The notes under the pieces were generated by a model. The model searched no databases and was not told the DNA's origin. It was given only the letters and a program-made list of their open reading frames with translations. The position numbers and the translations under genes were made by a program. This document shows, one piece after another, positions 1 through 9,115 of a stretch of DNA of 64,000 bases (the stretch's first letter is position 1; every line of letters starts with the position of its first letter). Source of the DNA: Actinomadura citrea (lineage in GTDB: Bacteria > Actinomycetota > Actinomycetes > Streptosporangiales > Streptosporangiaceae); contig NZ_JACCBT010000001.1 in the NCBI RefSeq assembly GCF_013409045.1, forward strand, positions 434,001-498,000. The letters run 5' to 3'.

Positions 1-143
1 CGGGCGGAGGTGTCGCCGCGTTCGGCGGCCTGCTCCAGGGTCGCGCGGTCGGCGGCGACGTAGGCGAACTCCTGGGCGACGAAGTATCCGGTGGCGGCGG
101 TAAGGACGATCACCGCGAGAACACCCAGTGCCGCGCTCAGCAT
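1..143 (-). CDS. CorC/HlyC-family membrane protein, N-terminal fragment
   Basis: Reading leftward from an ATG at 143, the first 47 residues are visible before the window edge. A hydrophobic helix (about residues 3-20) is followed by FVAQEFAYVAADRATLEQ. That pattern, a first membrane helix then an 'E-(F/I)-A-x-V-A-x-(D/R)-R' stretch, is the usual start of the DUF21/CNNM domain of CorC/TlyC proteins, membrane proteins linked to Mg/Co ion efflux. The CBS and CorC domains would lie outside the window. No strong ribosome-binding site precedes the ATG, so a nearby alternative start is possible. The gene is divergent from the kinase operon. Confidence 0.7.
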   Translation of the reverse strand, partial: MLSAALGVLAVIVLTAATGYFVAQEFAYVAADRATLEQAAERGDTSA

Positions 144-202
144 GTGGCACCGGGTCTATGACTGGGGTCCGACACCGCGGACTCACCACTCCTCTCGTTA
201 AA

Positions 203-224
203 TGACGTATCTGTCGTAACGTCA
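203..224. promoter_or_regulatory. Inverted repeat in the divergent intergenic region
   Basis: The 343-base gap at 144-486 separates the CorC-like gene (minus) from the kinase operon (plus), so it should hold both promoters. It contains TGACGT (203-208) and ACGTCA (219-224), a perfect 6-bp inverted repeat with a 10-base spacer, suiting a dimeric regulator. I could not identify an unambiguous -35/-10 pair. A TTGTAT at 352-357 is a possible -10 for the operon. Confidence 0.3.
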
Positions 225-486
225 CCAGGGACAACGAGGTTCCCCCTGCACAGGGTACGGGCACGTGAGGATCAGCGGAGAGCGGCGGTCTCGCGACGCG
301 GACCTGTCGAGACGGAAAGCACCTTGTCTCGGTTAGTGTCACGGATCACACTTGTATGAGAGCGTACGTCCGATACTGGACCGGTCCGTGCTCCCAGACC
401 GGCTCTGCGGGCATGCTCAGGGGGGACCGGAGAAGACGATCGCGGGGCAGACGTTGGACCAGAGCGGGGCAGGGGCCGCTGCGCCC

Positions 487-1701
487 ATGAGCCGTGAAGG
501 CGTCGACCATGCCCTGCGCACGCTGCGGGACGAGCGCGACCGCATCGCCTCGAACCTCCTCGAACTGGAGAGCCACGACGGAGGCCGCCTGCTCCAGGGC
601 GCCCGGCTCACCGGCGAGACGTGGCGGCGCTGGGAGGTCGCGCAGGGCCGGCTGGCGACGCTGTGGCGGCTGTTCGACGCCTACCAGCGCGTCCTGGACG
701 CGGCGGGCGAGCTCCGCGAACGCTCGCCCCGGCTGGACCCGGCCGCGCTGATGGAGCTGTCGGGCCTGCTGTCGGGCCAGTCGGTGGAACTGCCCGACGG
801 GCAGATCCCGCTGGAGCACCGGACGCTGCTCGGCCCGCAGGAGCGCCGCATCACGCTGGACGAGGCCGTCGGGATGATGGCGGATGCCTACGAGTTCGTC
901 GCGGGCGAGATCGCCGCCGCCGACGCCGCCTGGTCGGCGCTGCTGCAGCCGCTGGAGGACGCCGAGGAGAGCTGGCGCAGGACGGCCCGGCTGGCGCACG
1001 CGCTGGACGGCACCCGGCATCCGGAGCTGGACCGGGTCGGCCGCGAGCTGACCGCGCTCGGCCGGCTCGTCCGCACCGACCCGCTTTCGCTGGTCAAGGA
1101 CGGTCGCGCCGACACCTCCCGCCTCGACCGGGTCTGCGCCATACTGACCTCGCTCGGCGACGAACTCGCCGGCGTCGCCCGCATGCGCGAGGACTACGAG
1201 GAGCTCGCGGCGCGGGTCGCGGCCTCCGTCGGGGAGGTCGAGGAGACGGAGCGGCGGGCCCACGACGCCCACGCGACGGCACTCGACAAGATCCACTCCC
1301 CGAACCTCCCGGAGCCCGCGCGGGGCCTCGGCGCCGCGCTGCGGGATCGGCTCGCCGCCCTCGAACGGCTGCGCGAGGCCGGCCGCTGGGTCGAGATGGC
1401 GGGACGGTTCGCCGAACTGGAGCGCGCCGTGGAGGAGGCGCTGGAACGGGCGCGCGGTGATCTGCGTCTCAGTGCCGGCCTGCTCGACCGGCGGGGCGAG
1501 CTGCGGGGGCGCCTGGAGGCGTACCGGGCGAAGGCCGCGAGGCTCGGCCTGGCCGAGGACGAGCGGCTCACCGTGCTGTACGGGGAGGCGCGCGAGGTGC
1601 TGTGGACGGCGCCCTGCGACCTGCGCAGGGCGACCACGGTCCTGGCGGAGTACCAGCGAGCGATCAGGGCGTGCGAGAGCGAGACGGGGACCCGGCGATG
1701 A
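487..1701 (+). CDS. Coiled-coil protein, first gene of the PknG operon
   Basis: This 404-residue protein is predicted to be soluble and mostly helical, with long stretches of Glu, Arg, Leu and Ala in heptad-like spacing and no signal peptide or membrane helix. It matches no family I can name. I chose the ATG at 487 because the upstream part of the frame lacks coding character. The stop overlaps the kinase start (ATGA at 1698-1701), so the two are translationally coupled. The position implies a structural or adaptor role for the kinase and phosphatase encoded next to it. That role is inferred from context alone. Confidence 0.8.
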   Translation: MSREGVDHALRTLRDERDRIASNLLELESHDGGRLLQGARLTGETWRRWEVAQGRLATLWRLFDAYQRVLDAAGELRERSPRLDPAALMELSGLLSGQSVELPDGQIPLEHRTLLGPQERRITLDEAVGMMADAYEFVAGEIAAADAAWSALLQPLEDAEESWRRTARLAHALDGTRHPELDRVGRELTALGRLVRTDPLSLVKDGRADTSRLDRVCAILTSLGDELAGVARMREDYEELAARVAASVGEVEETERRAHDAHATALDKIHSPNLPEPARGLGAALRDRLAALERLREAGRWVEMAGRFAELERAVEEALERARGDLRLSAGLLDRRGELRGRLEAYRAKAARLGLAEDERLTVLYGEAREVLWTAPCDLRRATTVLAEYQRAIRACESETGTRR

Positions 1702-4325
1702 ACCGATGCACCCAGCCCGGCTGCACGGGCGAGGTGGAGGCGGACGGATTCTGCGACGTCTGCGGCATGGCTCCCGCCGCCGCCGCGCCGCCCCCGGCGA
1801 ACTCGTCACCGCAGTGGGCGCCCCAGCAAGCACCTTCCGCGCCCCAGTCGGCACCCCATCCAGCACCCCAGTCGGCGCCCCAGTCCGCGCCGTCGCGTCC
1901 CTCCGCGCCGTTCAGCCCGTCGCACACCGGTCCGGCGCCCATCAGTCCGTCGCCCGCCGGTCCGGCGCAGCCCGCGCGGACGGCGGCGCCCGTGCGTCCG
2001 GCCGGGCCCGCGATGCCCGGCTACCCGGGCGCGTACGGGCGGCCCCCGGGCCCGGCTCCGGCGGCCGCCCCCGGGCAGACGCCGGTGACCAATCCGGTGA
2101 CCCCCGCGCCGCCCGCGGGCATGCCGCCGGGCTCGTCCGGCCAGAGCGGGCGCGGCGGGCAGGGCTCCTCGTACGGCAGCGCGCCGACGAGCGGGTCGGG
2201 CAGCGTCGGGTCCGGGCGGACGGCCTCGCGCGGCGGCACCCGGGGGACGGGCTCCAGCGGCTCGGCCAGGCGCGGGATGCTCGGCGCCGGGCTCGTCGAG
2301 GTGCCGCCGGTGCCGGCCCGCGACCCGGCCTCGGCGATCATGGAGAACCCGGAGGTGCCGGAGAACCGGCGCTTCTGCAGCAAGTGCGACGAGAAGGTCG
2401 GGCGCAGCCGGGGCGGGCGCCCGGGACGCACCGAGGGCTTCTGCCGCAACTGCGGGCACCCGTTCTCGTTCACCCCGAAGCTCCGGCCCGGCGAGATGAT
2501 CGGCGGGCAGTACGAGGTGCTCGGCTGCCTCGCCCACGGCGGGCTCGGCTGGGTGTACCTGGCCCGCGACCACAACGTGAGCGAGCGGTGGGTCGTCCTC
2601 AAGGGCCTGCTCGACACCGGCGACGCCGACTCGCTGGCCGCCGCCACCGCCGAGCGCGCGTTCCTCGCCGAGGTCGAGCACCCCAACATCGTCAAGATCT
2701 ACAACTTCGTGCGGCACGGCGAGTCCGGCTACATCGTCATGGAGTACGTCGGCGGCCGCTCGCTGAAGGACATCCTGCTCAGCGCCCGCCAGGCGCAGGG
2801 CGACCAGGCGTCGCTGCCGCTCGGCCAGGTCATCGCCTACGGCCTGGAGGTGCTGAGCGCCCTCGGCTACCTGCACGGCGTCGGGCTGCTGTACTGCGAC
2901 TTCAAGCCCGACAACGCCATCCAGTCCGAGGAGCAGCTCAAGCTGATCGACCTCGGCGGCGTCCGGCGGGCGTTCGACGCGGACAGCCCGATCTTCGGCA
3001 CGCCCGGCTACCAGGCCCCCGAGATCGGCTCGCAGGGTCCCTCGGTCAGCTCCGACCTCTACACCGTCGGCCGGACGCTGGCCGTGCTGAGCTTCGCGTT
3101 CCGCGGCTACACCGGGCGGCACCTGCGCAGCCTGCCGCCGCGCGAGGAGGTGCCGCTCTTCCAGCGGCACGAGTCCTACCACCGGCTGCTGCGCCGTGCC
3201 ACGCACCCCGATCCGGCCCGCCGGTTCCAGACCGCCGCCGAGATGGCCGAGCAGCTCACGGGCGTGCTGCGGGAGGTCCTGTCGGCCGAGGACGGCCGCC
3301 CGCGCCCCGCGCCGTCCCCGCTGTTCGGGCCCGAGCAGCAGACCGCCGGAACGGAGATCGTCGGCGGCCTGGACGGCGCCGGGCGCAGCGAGGGGGCGCC
3401 GCCGATCCTGGCGCCGGTGGAGCCGGCCGCCGCCGCGGCGGCGCTGCCCGTCCCGCTGGTGTACGCCTCCGACCCGGCCGCGGCGTTCCTCGCCGGGCTC
3501 ACCGCCCGCGACCCCGCCGACCTGGCCGCGGCCCTGGCCTCCGCGCCGGCCGCGTCCCGCGAGGTGCGGCTCGCGCTGGTGCGCGTCCGCATCGAGTTGG
3601 GCGACCTCGACGGGGCCGCGCACCTCCTGGAGGACATCGCCGCCGAGGCCCCCGACGACTGGCGCGTCGACTGGTACCGGGGGGTGCGCGCCCTCGCCGG
3701 CGGGCGCGGCACCGAGGCGGTCGCGGTGTTCAACGACCTGTACGACCTCGCTCCCGGCGAGCAGGCGCCCAAGCTGGCGCTGGCGTTCTGCCACGAGACC
3801 CTGGGCGAGACTGCCGCCGCGGGCTACTACTACGAGACGGTCTGGCGCACCGATCCCACCCACGTCAGCGCCGCGTTCGGGCTGGCCCGCACGCGGCTCG
3901 CGGCGGGCGACCGCGCGTCCGCCGAACGCGTCCTCGACTCGGTCCCGCGCATCTCCAGCCACTACCTCGCCGCGCAGCTCGCCGCCGTCGCCACCACCGT
4001 CCGGGGGCGCGGGCCCGCCGAGCTGGACGCGCCCGCGCTCATCGAGGCGGGACGGCGGCTGTCGGCCCTGCGCCTGGACACCGAGCGGTCGGCCGCGTTC
4101 GCCGCCGAGGTGCTGGAGGCGGCGCTGACCTGGGTCCGCGCCGACCGCGGCTCGGCCCCGCCCGGCGTGCGGCAGCAGATCCTCGGCACCGACCTGGACG
4201 AGCAGGCCCTCCGCAAGAAGCTGGAGGACGTCTACCGCGTGCTCGCCAAGCTCGCCGACGGGGCCGAGCACCGCCACGCGATGGTCAAACGGGCCAACGC
4301 CGTCCGCCCGAGGACGCTCTTCTGA
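1698..4325 (+). CDS. pknG: PknG-type Ser/Thr protein kinase with zinc ribbon and TPR region
   Basis: This 875-residue protein has the domain order of mycobacterial PknG. An N-terminal four-cysteine ribbon (residues 4-22, ending DGFCDVCG) precedes a long Pro/Ala-rich linker. A rubredoxin-like element follows (about 224-256, CSKC...CRNC), then a kinase domain (about 272-515) and a C-terminal TPR-like helical region. Kinase hallmarks are WVVLKG (ATP lysine), HPNIVKIYNF, the PknG-specific catalytic loop CDFKPDN (about 400) in place of HRD, and DLGG in place of DFG. In mycobacteria PknG phosphorylates the FHA protein GarA to control glutamate metabolism. Here an FHA gene lies in the same operon. 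The extra N-terminal ribbon is shared with the phosphatase and FHA proteins downstream. Confidence 0.95.
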   Translation: MNRCTQPGCTGEVEADGFCDVCGMAPAAAAPPPANSSPQWAPQQAPSAPQSAPHPAPQSAPQSAPSRPSAPFSPSHTGPAPISPSPAGPAQPARTAAPVRPAGPAMPGYPGAYGRPPGPAPAAAPGQTPVTNPVTPAPPAGMPPGSSGQSGRGGQGSSYGSAPTSGSGSVGSGRTASRGGTRGTGSSGSARRGMLGAGLVEVPPVPARDPASAIMENPEVPENRRFCSKCDEKVGRSRGGRPGRTEGFCRNCGHPFSFTPKLRPGEMIGGQYEVLGCLAHGGLGWVYLARDHNVSERWVVLKGLLDTGDADSLAAATAERAFLAEVEHPNIVKIYNFVRHGESGYIVMEYVGGRSLKDILLSARQAQGDQASLPLGQVIAYGLEVLSALGYLHGVGLLYCDFKPDNAIQSEEQLKLIDLGGVRRAFDADSPIFGTPGYQAPEIGSQGPSVSSDLYTVGRTLAVLSFAFRGYTGRHLRSLPPREEVPLFQRHESYHRLLRRATHPDPARRFQTAAEMAEQLTGVLREVLSAEDGRPRPAPSPLFGPEQQTAGTEIVGGLDGAGRSEGAPPILAPVEPAAAAAALPVPLVYASDPAAAFLAGLTARDPADLAAALASAPAASREVRLALVRVRIELGDLDGAAHLLEDIAAEAPDDWRVDWYRGVRALAGGRGTEAVAVFNDLYDLAPGEQAPKLALAFCHETLGETAAAGYYYETVWRTDPTHVSAAFGLARTRLAAGDRASAERVLDSVPRISSHYLAAQLAAVATTVRGRGPAELDAPALIEAGRRLSALRLDTERSAAFAAEVLEAALTWVRADRGSAPPGVRQQILGTDLDEQALRKKLEDVYRVLAKLADGAEHRHAMVKRANAVRPRTLF

Positions 4326-4327
4326 CC

Positions 4328-5467
4328 ATGAACGCGGACCAGCACACCCCCGTCGCGCTCTGCCGTACCTGCGGCCAGCCCGTCAACGAACGCGACCGCT
4401 TCTGCGAGGAGTGCGGACGCCCCGACCCCACCACGCCCAGGACCCCGCCGCTCGGCACCGCCCTTCCGCACGCCTCGCCGCCCCCGGCGTCGCGCGGCGT
4501 CCCGTCCGTGCCCGTCCCGGCCCCGCGCCGGGCCCTCCCGCCGGAGCGGCGGCCCGACCCCCGCACGCCCCCGGCCGGTCCGGGCGGGGGCATCGCCGCC
4601 GGGAGCGCCTGCGTGGACTGCGGCAGCGGGGCCGTCGGGGCCGACGGGTACTGCGAGCAGTGCGGGCTGCGGCAGCCGAGCGGGCGGGAGCACGTCGAGG
4701 CCGAGGCCGGGCGGTTCGGGGCGGCGGTGAGCGACCTCGGGCTGCGGCGCAGCCGCAACGAGGACGCGTTCGCGCTGGCGGCGCTGCCCGCGGGCGTGTG
4801 CGCGGTGGTCTGCGACGGGGTCGCGACGGCGCCCGGGTCGGAGGAGGCGTCGCGGCTGGCCGCCGAGGCGGCGCTGGCCGTGCTGACGGGCCGCGTCACG
4901 GCCGGCGTGGATCCGCGGGGCGCGATGCGCGACGCGGCGGCGCGGGCGGGCGAGGTCGTGGCGGGGATGCCCGGCGATCCCGACTCCTCGCCCGCGTGCA
5001 CGTTCGTGTCGGCCGTCGTGGACGCGGGCGGCATCACCGTCGGGTGGGTCGGCGACAGCCGCGCCTACTGGCTGTCGGCGGCGGGCTCGTGCCGGCTCAC
5101 CACGGACGACTCGTGGGCCTCGTCCATGATCGAGCAGGGCGCGATGAGCGCCGAGGACGCGTGGGCCGACCGGCGGGCGCACGTGCTGACAGCCTGGCTG
5201 GGGGCGGACGCGGGCCCGCTCGACCCGCACGTGGCGGCGTTCCGGCCGACGGGCCCCGGGCTGGTGGTGCTGTGCAGCGACGGGCTGTGGAACGACCTGC
5301 CGGAGCCGTCCGACCTCGCGGCCGTGGCCCTCACCGGCCGGGACGGCCCGCTGGACGCGGCACGGCGGCTGCTGCGGGCGGCACTGGACGCGGGCGGGCA
5401 CGACAACGTGACGGTGGCGGTCCTTCGCTACCCGCCGCCAGGACCGAGCAGGGAGCGGGGCAGATGA
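4328..5467 (+). CDS. PP2C-family Ser/Thr phosphatase with two N-terminal zinc ribbons
   Basis: The protein has 379 residues. Two C-x2-C...C-x2-C ribbons (about residues 14-32 and 94-115), separated by a Pro-rich linker, precede a PP2C domain (about 125-375). Visible PP2C motifs are RRSRNEDAF, VCDGVA, GDSRAY, SDGLW and GHDNVTV, so the metal-binding aspartates appear intact. The usual DGMGG glycines are replaced by DGVAT. The start lies 2 bases after the kinase stop. The natural inference is that it reverses phosphorylation by the adjacent kinase. The paired ribbons resemble the one on the kinase and may bring the enzymes together. Confidence 0.9.
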   Translation: MNADQHTPVALCRTCGQPVNERDRFCEECGRPDPTTPRTPPLGTALPHASPPPASRGVPSVPVPAPRRALPPERRPDPRTPPAGPGGGIAAGSACVDCGSGAVGADGYCEQCGLRQPSGREHVEAEAGRFGAAVSDLGLRRSRNEDAFALAALPAGVCAVVCDGVATAPGSEEASRLAAEAALAVLTGRVTAGVDPRGAMRDAAARAGEVVAGMPGDPDSSPACTFVSAVVDAGGITVGWVGDSRAYWLSAAGSCRLTTDDSWASSMIEQGAMSAEDAWADRRAHVLTAWLGADAGPLDPHVAAFRPTGPGLVVLCSDGLWNDLPEPSDLAAVALTGRDGPLDAARRLLRAALDAGGHDNVTVAVLRYPPPGPSRERGR

Positions 5468-6783
5468 GCGATTTTCCGGAGTTCACCGTGCGGGTGGACC
5501 AGAACCCCTATCTCCCGGCCGGCGGACGGGAGATGCACGCGATCGTCTCGGTGGAGGCGCGCTCGTCCGGCGGTCCGGGCCCGGTGGCGGACGGGGGGCG
5601 CGCCCCCGCCGCGGAGATCATCATGATCGACACCTCCGGGTCGATGTCCTACCGGGGCAAGATGGCGGCGGCGAAGCGGGCGGCGCGGGCGGCGGTGAAC
5701 GTGCTGCGCGACGGCGTGCACTTCGCGGTGGTCGCGGGCGCGAACCGGCCGCGGATGGTCTACCCGCAGGGGGAGCGGCTCGTCCGGGCGGACGCGGCGT
5801 CCCGGCGCGGCGCGGTGGACGCGGTGGGGCGGCTGGAGGCGGCGGGCGGGACGGCGATCGGGTCGTGGCTGCGGCTCGCCGACCGGCTGTTCACCGGGCA
5901 CGACGCCGTCGCCGAAGGGGCCGTCAAGCACGCGATCCTGCTCACCGACGGCAAGAACCAGCACGAGTCGGACGAGGAACTGGACGCGGCGCTGCGCCAG
6001 TGCACCGGCCGCTTCCTGTGCGACGCGCGGGGCGTCGGCACCGACTGGAACGTCGCCGAGCTCCGCAAGATCACCTCGGTGCTGCTGGGCGGGTTCCTGG
6101 ACGTCCCCGACCCGGCCGACCTGGAGGCCGACTTCCTGGCGATGACGCGGGCCGCGATGAGCAAGCAGGTCGCGGACGTGACGCTGCGCGTGTGGACGCC
6201 GCAGCAGGCGCGGCTGCGGTTCATCAAGCAGATGGTCCCCGCCGTGGAGGACCTCACCGGCCGCCGGGGCGCCTCGGGCGCGCAGACCGGCGACTACCCG
6301 CTCGGCGCGTGGGGCGACGAGAACCGCGAGTACCACCTGTGCGTGGAGGTGCAGCCCGGCGACGTGGGGCGGCAGATGCGGGCCGCATGGGTGAAGCTCG
6401 TCGCGGGCGACCAGGTCCTCGCGTCCGGCAACGTCATCGCCGAGTGGACCGACGACGAGGCCAGGTCGACGCGCATCAACGGCCGCGTCGCGCACCACAC
6501 CGGGCAGTCCGAGCTCGCCGAGGCGATCCAGCAGGGCCTGGAGGCGCGGCGGGAGGGCGACGAGGACACCGCGACCGCCCGGCTCGGGCGCGCCGTGGTG
6601 CTGGCGCGGGAGGTCGGCAACGAGCAGATCTCCGGCCTGCTCGACAAGGTCGTGGACGTGGTCGACCCGGCGCACGGCACCGTGCGGCTGAAACGGGACG
6701 TGGCGAAGGCGGACGAGATGTCGCTCGACACCCGTTCCGTCCGGACCGTGCGGACCCGGCACGGCGACGAGGCAGGGGGCTGA
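5464..6783 (+). CDS. von Willebrand factor A domain protein
   Basis: The protein has 439 residues, no signal peptide and no membrane segment. Its VWA domain shows the MIDAS start IIMIDTSGSM (about residues 53-62) and a later LLTDGK (about 160), as expected for a metal-dependent adhesion fold. The C-terminal half is a beta-rich region followed by a helical segment. VWA proteins often work as scaffolds, and VWA, PP2C, FHA and kinase genes cluster in several bacterial phospho-signalling loci. The start ATG overlaps the phosphatase stop (ATGA). Its cytoplasmic location and role in assembling the operon's products are inferred. Confidence 0.9.
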   Translation: MSDFPEFTVRVDQNPYLPAGGREMHAIVSVEARSSGGPGPVADGGRAPAAEIIMIDTSGSMSYRGKMAAAKRAARAAVNVLRDGVHFAVVAGANRPRMVYPQGERLVRADAASRRGAVDAVGRLEAAGGTAIGSWLRLADRLFTGHDAVAEGAVKHAILLTDGKNQHESDEELDAALRQCTGRFLCDARGVGTDWNVAELRKITSVLLGGFLDVPDPADLEADFLAMTRAAMSKQVADVTLRVWTPQQARLRFIKQMVPAVEDLTGRRGASGAQTGDYPLGAWGDENREYHLCVEVQPGDVGRQMRAAWVKLVAGDQVLASGNVIAEWTDDEARSTRINGRVAHHTGQSELAEAIQQGLEARREGDEDTATARLGRAVVLAREVGNEQISGLLDKVVDVVDPAHGTVRLKRDVAKADEMSLDTRSVRTVRTRHGDEAGG

Positions 6784-6788
6784 GGCCC

Positions 6789-7553
6789 ATGCCGGTCTGC
6801 CCGAGCGGGCACACGTCCCAGTCCACCGACTACTGCGACGTGTGCGGCGACCTCATGGACGGCGCGCAGCGCGCCGAGTTCGCCGAGCCCGCGCCCGCGC
6901 CGGTGCCCGCGCCCGCGCCGGCCGCCGAGCCCGCGGCGGCGGAGGAGCCGGCCTGCCCGCACTGCGGGACGCCGCGCTCCGGCCGCTTCTGCGAGGAGGA
7001 CGGGTACGACTTCGAGACCGGCACGGTCTACACCGTCGAGTTCACCCCGGCGGGCACCGCGCACGCGGTGCCGCTGGTGCCGCAGCAGCGGGACGGCAGC
7101 GTGCCCGTCGTCCCGCGGCCGGTCCCGGCCCCCGCGGCCGGCCCGCACGCGCTGGTCATGGCCGACCGCGCCTACTTCGACTCGGTCGTCGCGGAGATGG
7201 GACCGGACGGAGGCGGGCTCGCGTTCCCGCCGTACTGCCCGGAGCGCCGCGTCCCGCTGCTCGGCGGCCAGATCCGGATCGGGCGGCGCAGCGCCTCCCG
7301 CGCGCTGCTGCCCGAGATCGACCTCAGCGCGCCGCCCGAGGACCCGGGCGTCTCGCATCTGCACGCCGTCCTGCTCGCACGGCCGGACGGCGCGTGGAAC
7401 CTGATCGACCCCGGTTCGACCAACGGCACCACGGTGAACGGCGGAACGGAGCCGATCCCGGTGAACGTGCCCGTTCCGGTCGGTGACGGCGACCGCATCC
7501 ATGTGGGCGCCTGGACGACCATCACGCTGTCCCTGCAGGAGGGCACGTCATGA
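6789..7553 (+). CDS. FHA-domain protein with N-terminal zinc ribbons
   Basis: This 254-residue protein begins with a cysteine-rich ribbon (residues 4-20, ending TDYCDVCG). A Pro/Ala linker and a second ribbon (CPHCG...RFCEEDG) follow, then a C-terminal FHA domain (about 160-250). The phosphothreonine-binding landmarks are present: IRIGRRS, VSHLHA and GSTNGTTVNG. In mycobacteria GarA is a small FHA protein with a phosphorylatable N-terminus acting downstream of PknG. This protein shares the FHA fold, but its N-terminus is ribbons and linker, so it may be an analogue rather than an orthologue. It lies 5 bases after the VWA gene. Confidence 0.9.
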   Translation: MPVCPSGHTSQSTDYCDVCGDLMDGAQRAEFAEPAPAPVPAPAPAAEPAAAEEPACPHCGTPRSGRFCEEDGYDFETGTVYTVEFTPAGTAHAVPLVPQQRDGSVPVVPRPVPAPAAGPHALVMADRAYFDSVVAEMGPDGGGLAFPPYCPERRVPLLGGQIRIGRRSASRALLPEIDLSAPPEDPGVSHLHAVLLARPDGAWNLIDPGSTNGTTVNGGTEPIPVNVPVPVGDGDRIHVGAWTTITLSLQEGTS

Positions 7554-9085
7554 CGATGAGTCCCGCACCGCCGGCGGCTCCCGCTCCACGGCCGCCCGCC
7601 CCGCCCGCCCCGCCCGCACAGCCCCCGGGAAGGACGCCTGCCGAAACGCGGCGCGGCGGCCGCCTGAGGACGTTCGTGCGCGGACGGTGGCTCAAGACGA
7701 TCCCGGGCCGCATCCGGGCGCATGTCGTGCTCTGCGTGGCCGCGCTCGTGGCGCTGCTGGCCGTCCTCACCGTGGCCATCGGCAACGCGCGCGACTCCGT
7801 CGAGACGATCGGGCACGACGCCGGCCCGCAGGTCGTCGCGACCGGCACCCTGTACTTCGCGCTCAGCGACATGGACGCGCAGGTCTCCAGCATCCTGCTG
7901 ATCGGCCGCGAGCACGGCCTCGGCATCGGCTACGACGAGACCCTGCGGGTGTACGAGAGGCGCCGCGCGGAGGCCGACGCGGCGGCGGTGCAGGCCGCGC
8001 AGCTCGCCGGGCGCGACCCGGCGCTGCGGCGGACCGTCCAGGAGGTGCTGAACGGCCTCGGCAGGTACGAGCGGCTCGTCGGCCAGGCCATGCAGCTCGA
8101 CGCGCAGTCGAACCACGCGCCCGGCGAGACGCCGCAGCAGGTACTGGAGGCCTACCGGCAGGCCACCGACCTGATGAGGCTGCAACTGCTGCCGAAGGCG
8201 TACAACATCACGCTCGACACCGGCGCGAACGTCCGGCAGTCGTACGAGACGAAGCGGTCCGCGGTGCTCACCGGGCGCACCTGGGTCGCCCTCACCGGTC
8301 TGGTCGTGCTGCTGCTCCTGATCGCGACGCAGCTATACCTGGTGCGGACGTTCCGGCGGGTGCTCAACCCGGCGCTGGTGCTGGCGACGCTCGCGACCGT
8401 CGTCCTCACCGCGGTCGGGGCGGGCCTGCTCACCGCCCACGCGGGGCACATCAGGACCGCCAAGGAGGACGGCTTCGACTCGATCCTGCAGCTCTCGCGG
8501 GCCCGCGCGATCAGCCACAGCGCGTTCGGGGACGAGAGCCGCTACCTCCTCGACCCCGGCCGCGCCGACACCTACGAGCAGACCTACCTCGACAAGTCGC
8601 TGTCGGTCATCTACCCCGACATCGGCGACAAGCCGGTGAACCTGGAGAACTACTACGCGGGCCTGGAGCAGAAGGTCGCCCCGTACAGGCCCGACAAGGG
8701 CCCCGAGCCGTTCCTCGGCCTCTTCGAGAGCGAAGCGAGCACGGCCTGGAGCGGCCGTGAGGGCGACGCGGTGGTGAAGATGCTGCGCGCGTACATCGCC
8801 GTCCAGCGCAACGACGCGCGGATGCGGCAGCTGGCGTCGGCGGGGAACCGGTCGGGCGCGGTCGACCTGCGGATGGGCCGCACGTCCAACGCGATCCGCG
8901 ACTTCGACGCCTACGACGCGGCGCTGAGCTCGCTGACCGCCGTCCACCAGGACGCCTTCGACAAGGCGATCAGGGACGCCGACGGCGGGCTGCGCGGCTG
9001 GAACGCGGTGCCGCCGGTGGCCGCCGTCGTCATCGCCGCACTGATCATCGCGGGGGTCCGTCCCCGGCTGGCCGAGTTCCGCTGA
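7550..9085 (+). CDS. glnX: GlnX-like integral membrane sensor
   Basis: The protein has 511 residues. After a Pro-rich cytoplasmic N-terminus come four membrane helices at about 58-78, 242-264, 275-295 and 487-505. They define two large extracytoplasmic loops of about 160 and 190 residues. This topology, and the position beside a GlnH-type binding lipoprotein and PknG, match mycobacterial GlnX (Rv0412c), which relays amino-acid binding outside the cell to PknG inside. The name rests on topology and synteny, because no short catalytic motif marks the family. The start overlaps the end of the FHA gene. Confidence 0.85.
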   Translation: MTMSPAPPAAPAPRPPAPPAPPAQPPGRTPAETRRGGRLRTFVRGRWLKTIPGRIRAHVVLCVAALVALLAVLTVAIGNARDSVETIGHDAGPQVVATGTLYFALSDMDAQVSSILLIGREHGLGIGYDETLRVYERRRAEADAAAVQAAQLAGRDPALRRTVQEVLNGLGRYERLVGQAMQLDAQSNHAPGETPQQVLEAYRQATDLMRLQLLPKAYNITLDTGANVRQSYETKRSAVLTGRTWVALTGLVVLLLLIATQLYLVRTFRRVLNPALVLATLATVVLTAVGAGLLTAHAGHIRTAKEDGFDSILQLSRARAISHSAFGDESRYLLDPGRADTYEQTYLDKSLSVIYPDIGDKPVNLENYYAGLEQKVAPYRPDKGPEPFLGLFESEASTAWSGREGDAVVKMLRAYIAVQRNDARMRQLASAGNRSGAVDLRMGRTSNAIRDFDAYDAALSSLTAVHQDAFDKAIRDADGGLRGWNAVPPVAAVVIAALIIAGVRPRLAEFR

Positions 9086-9115
9086 CCGAGTTCGCCTGAT
9101 CAAGGAGACCAAGCC

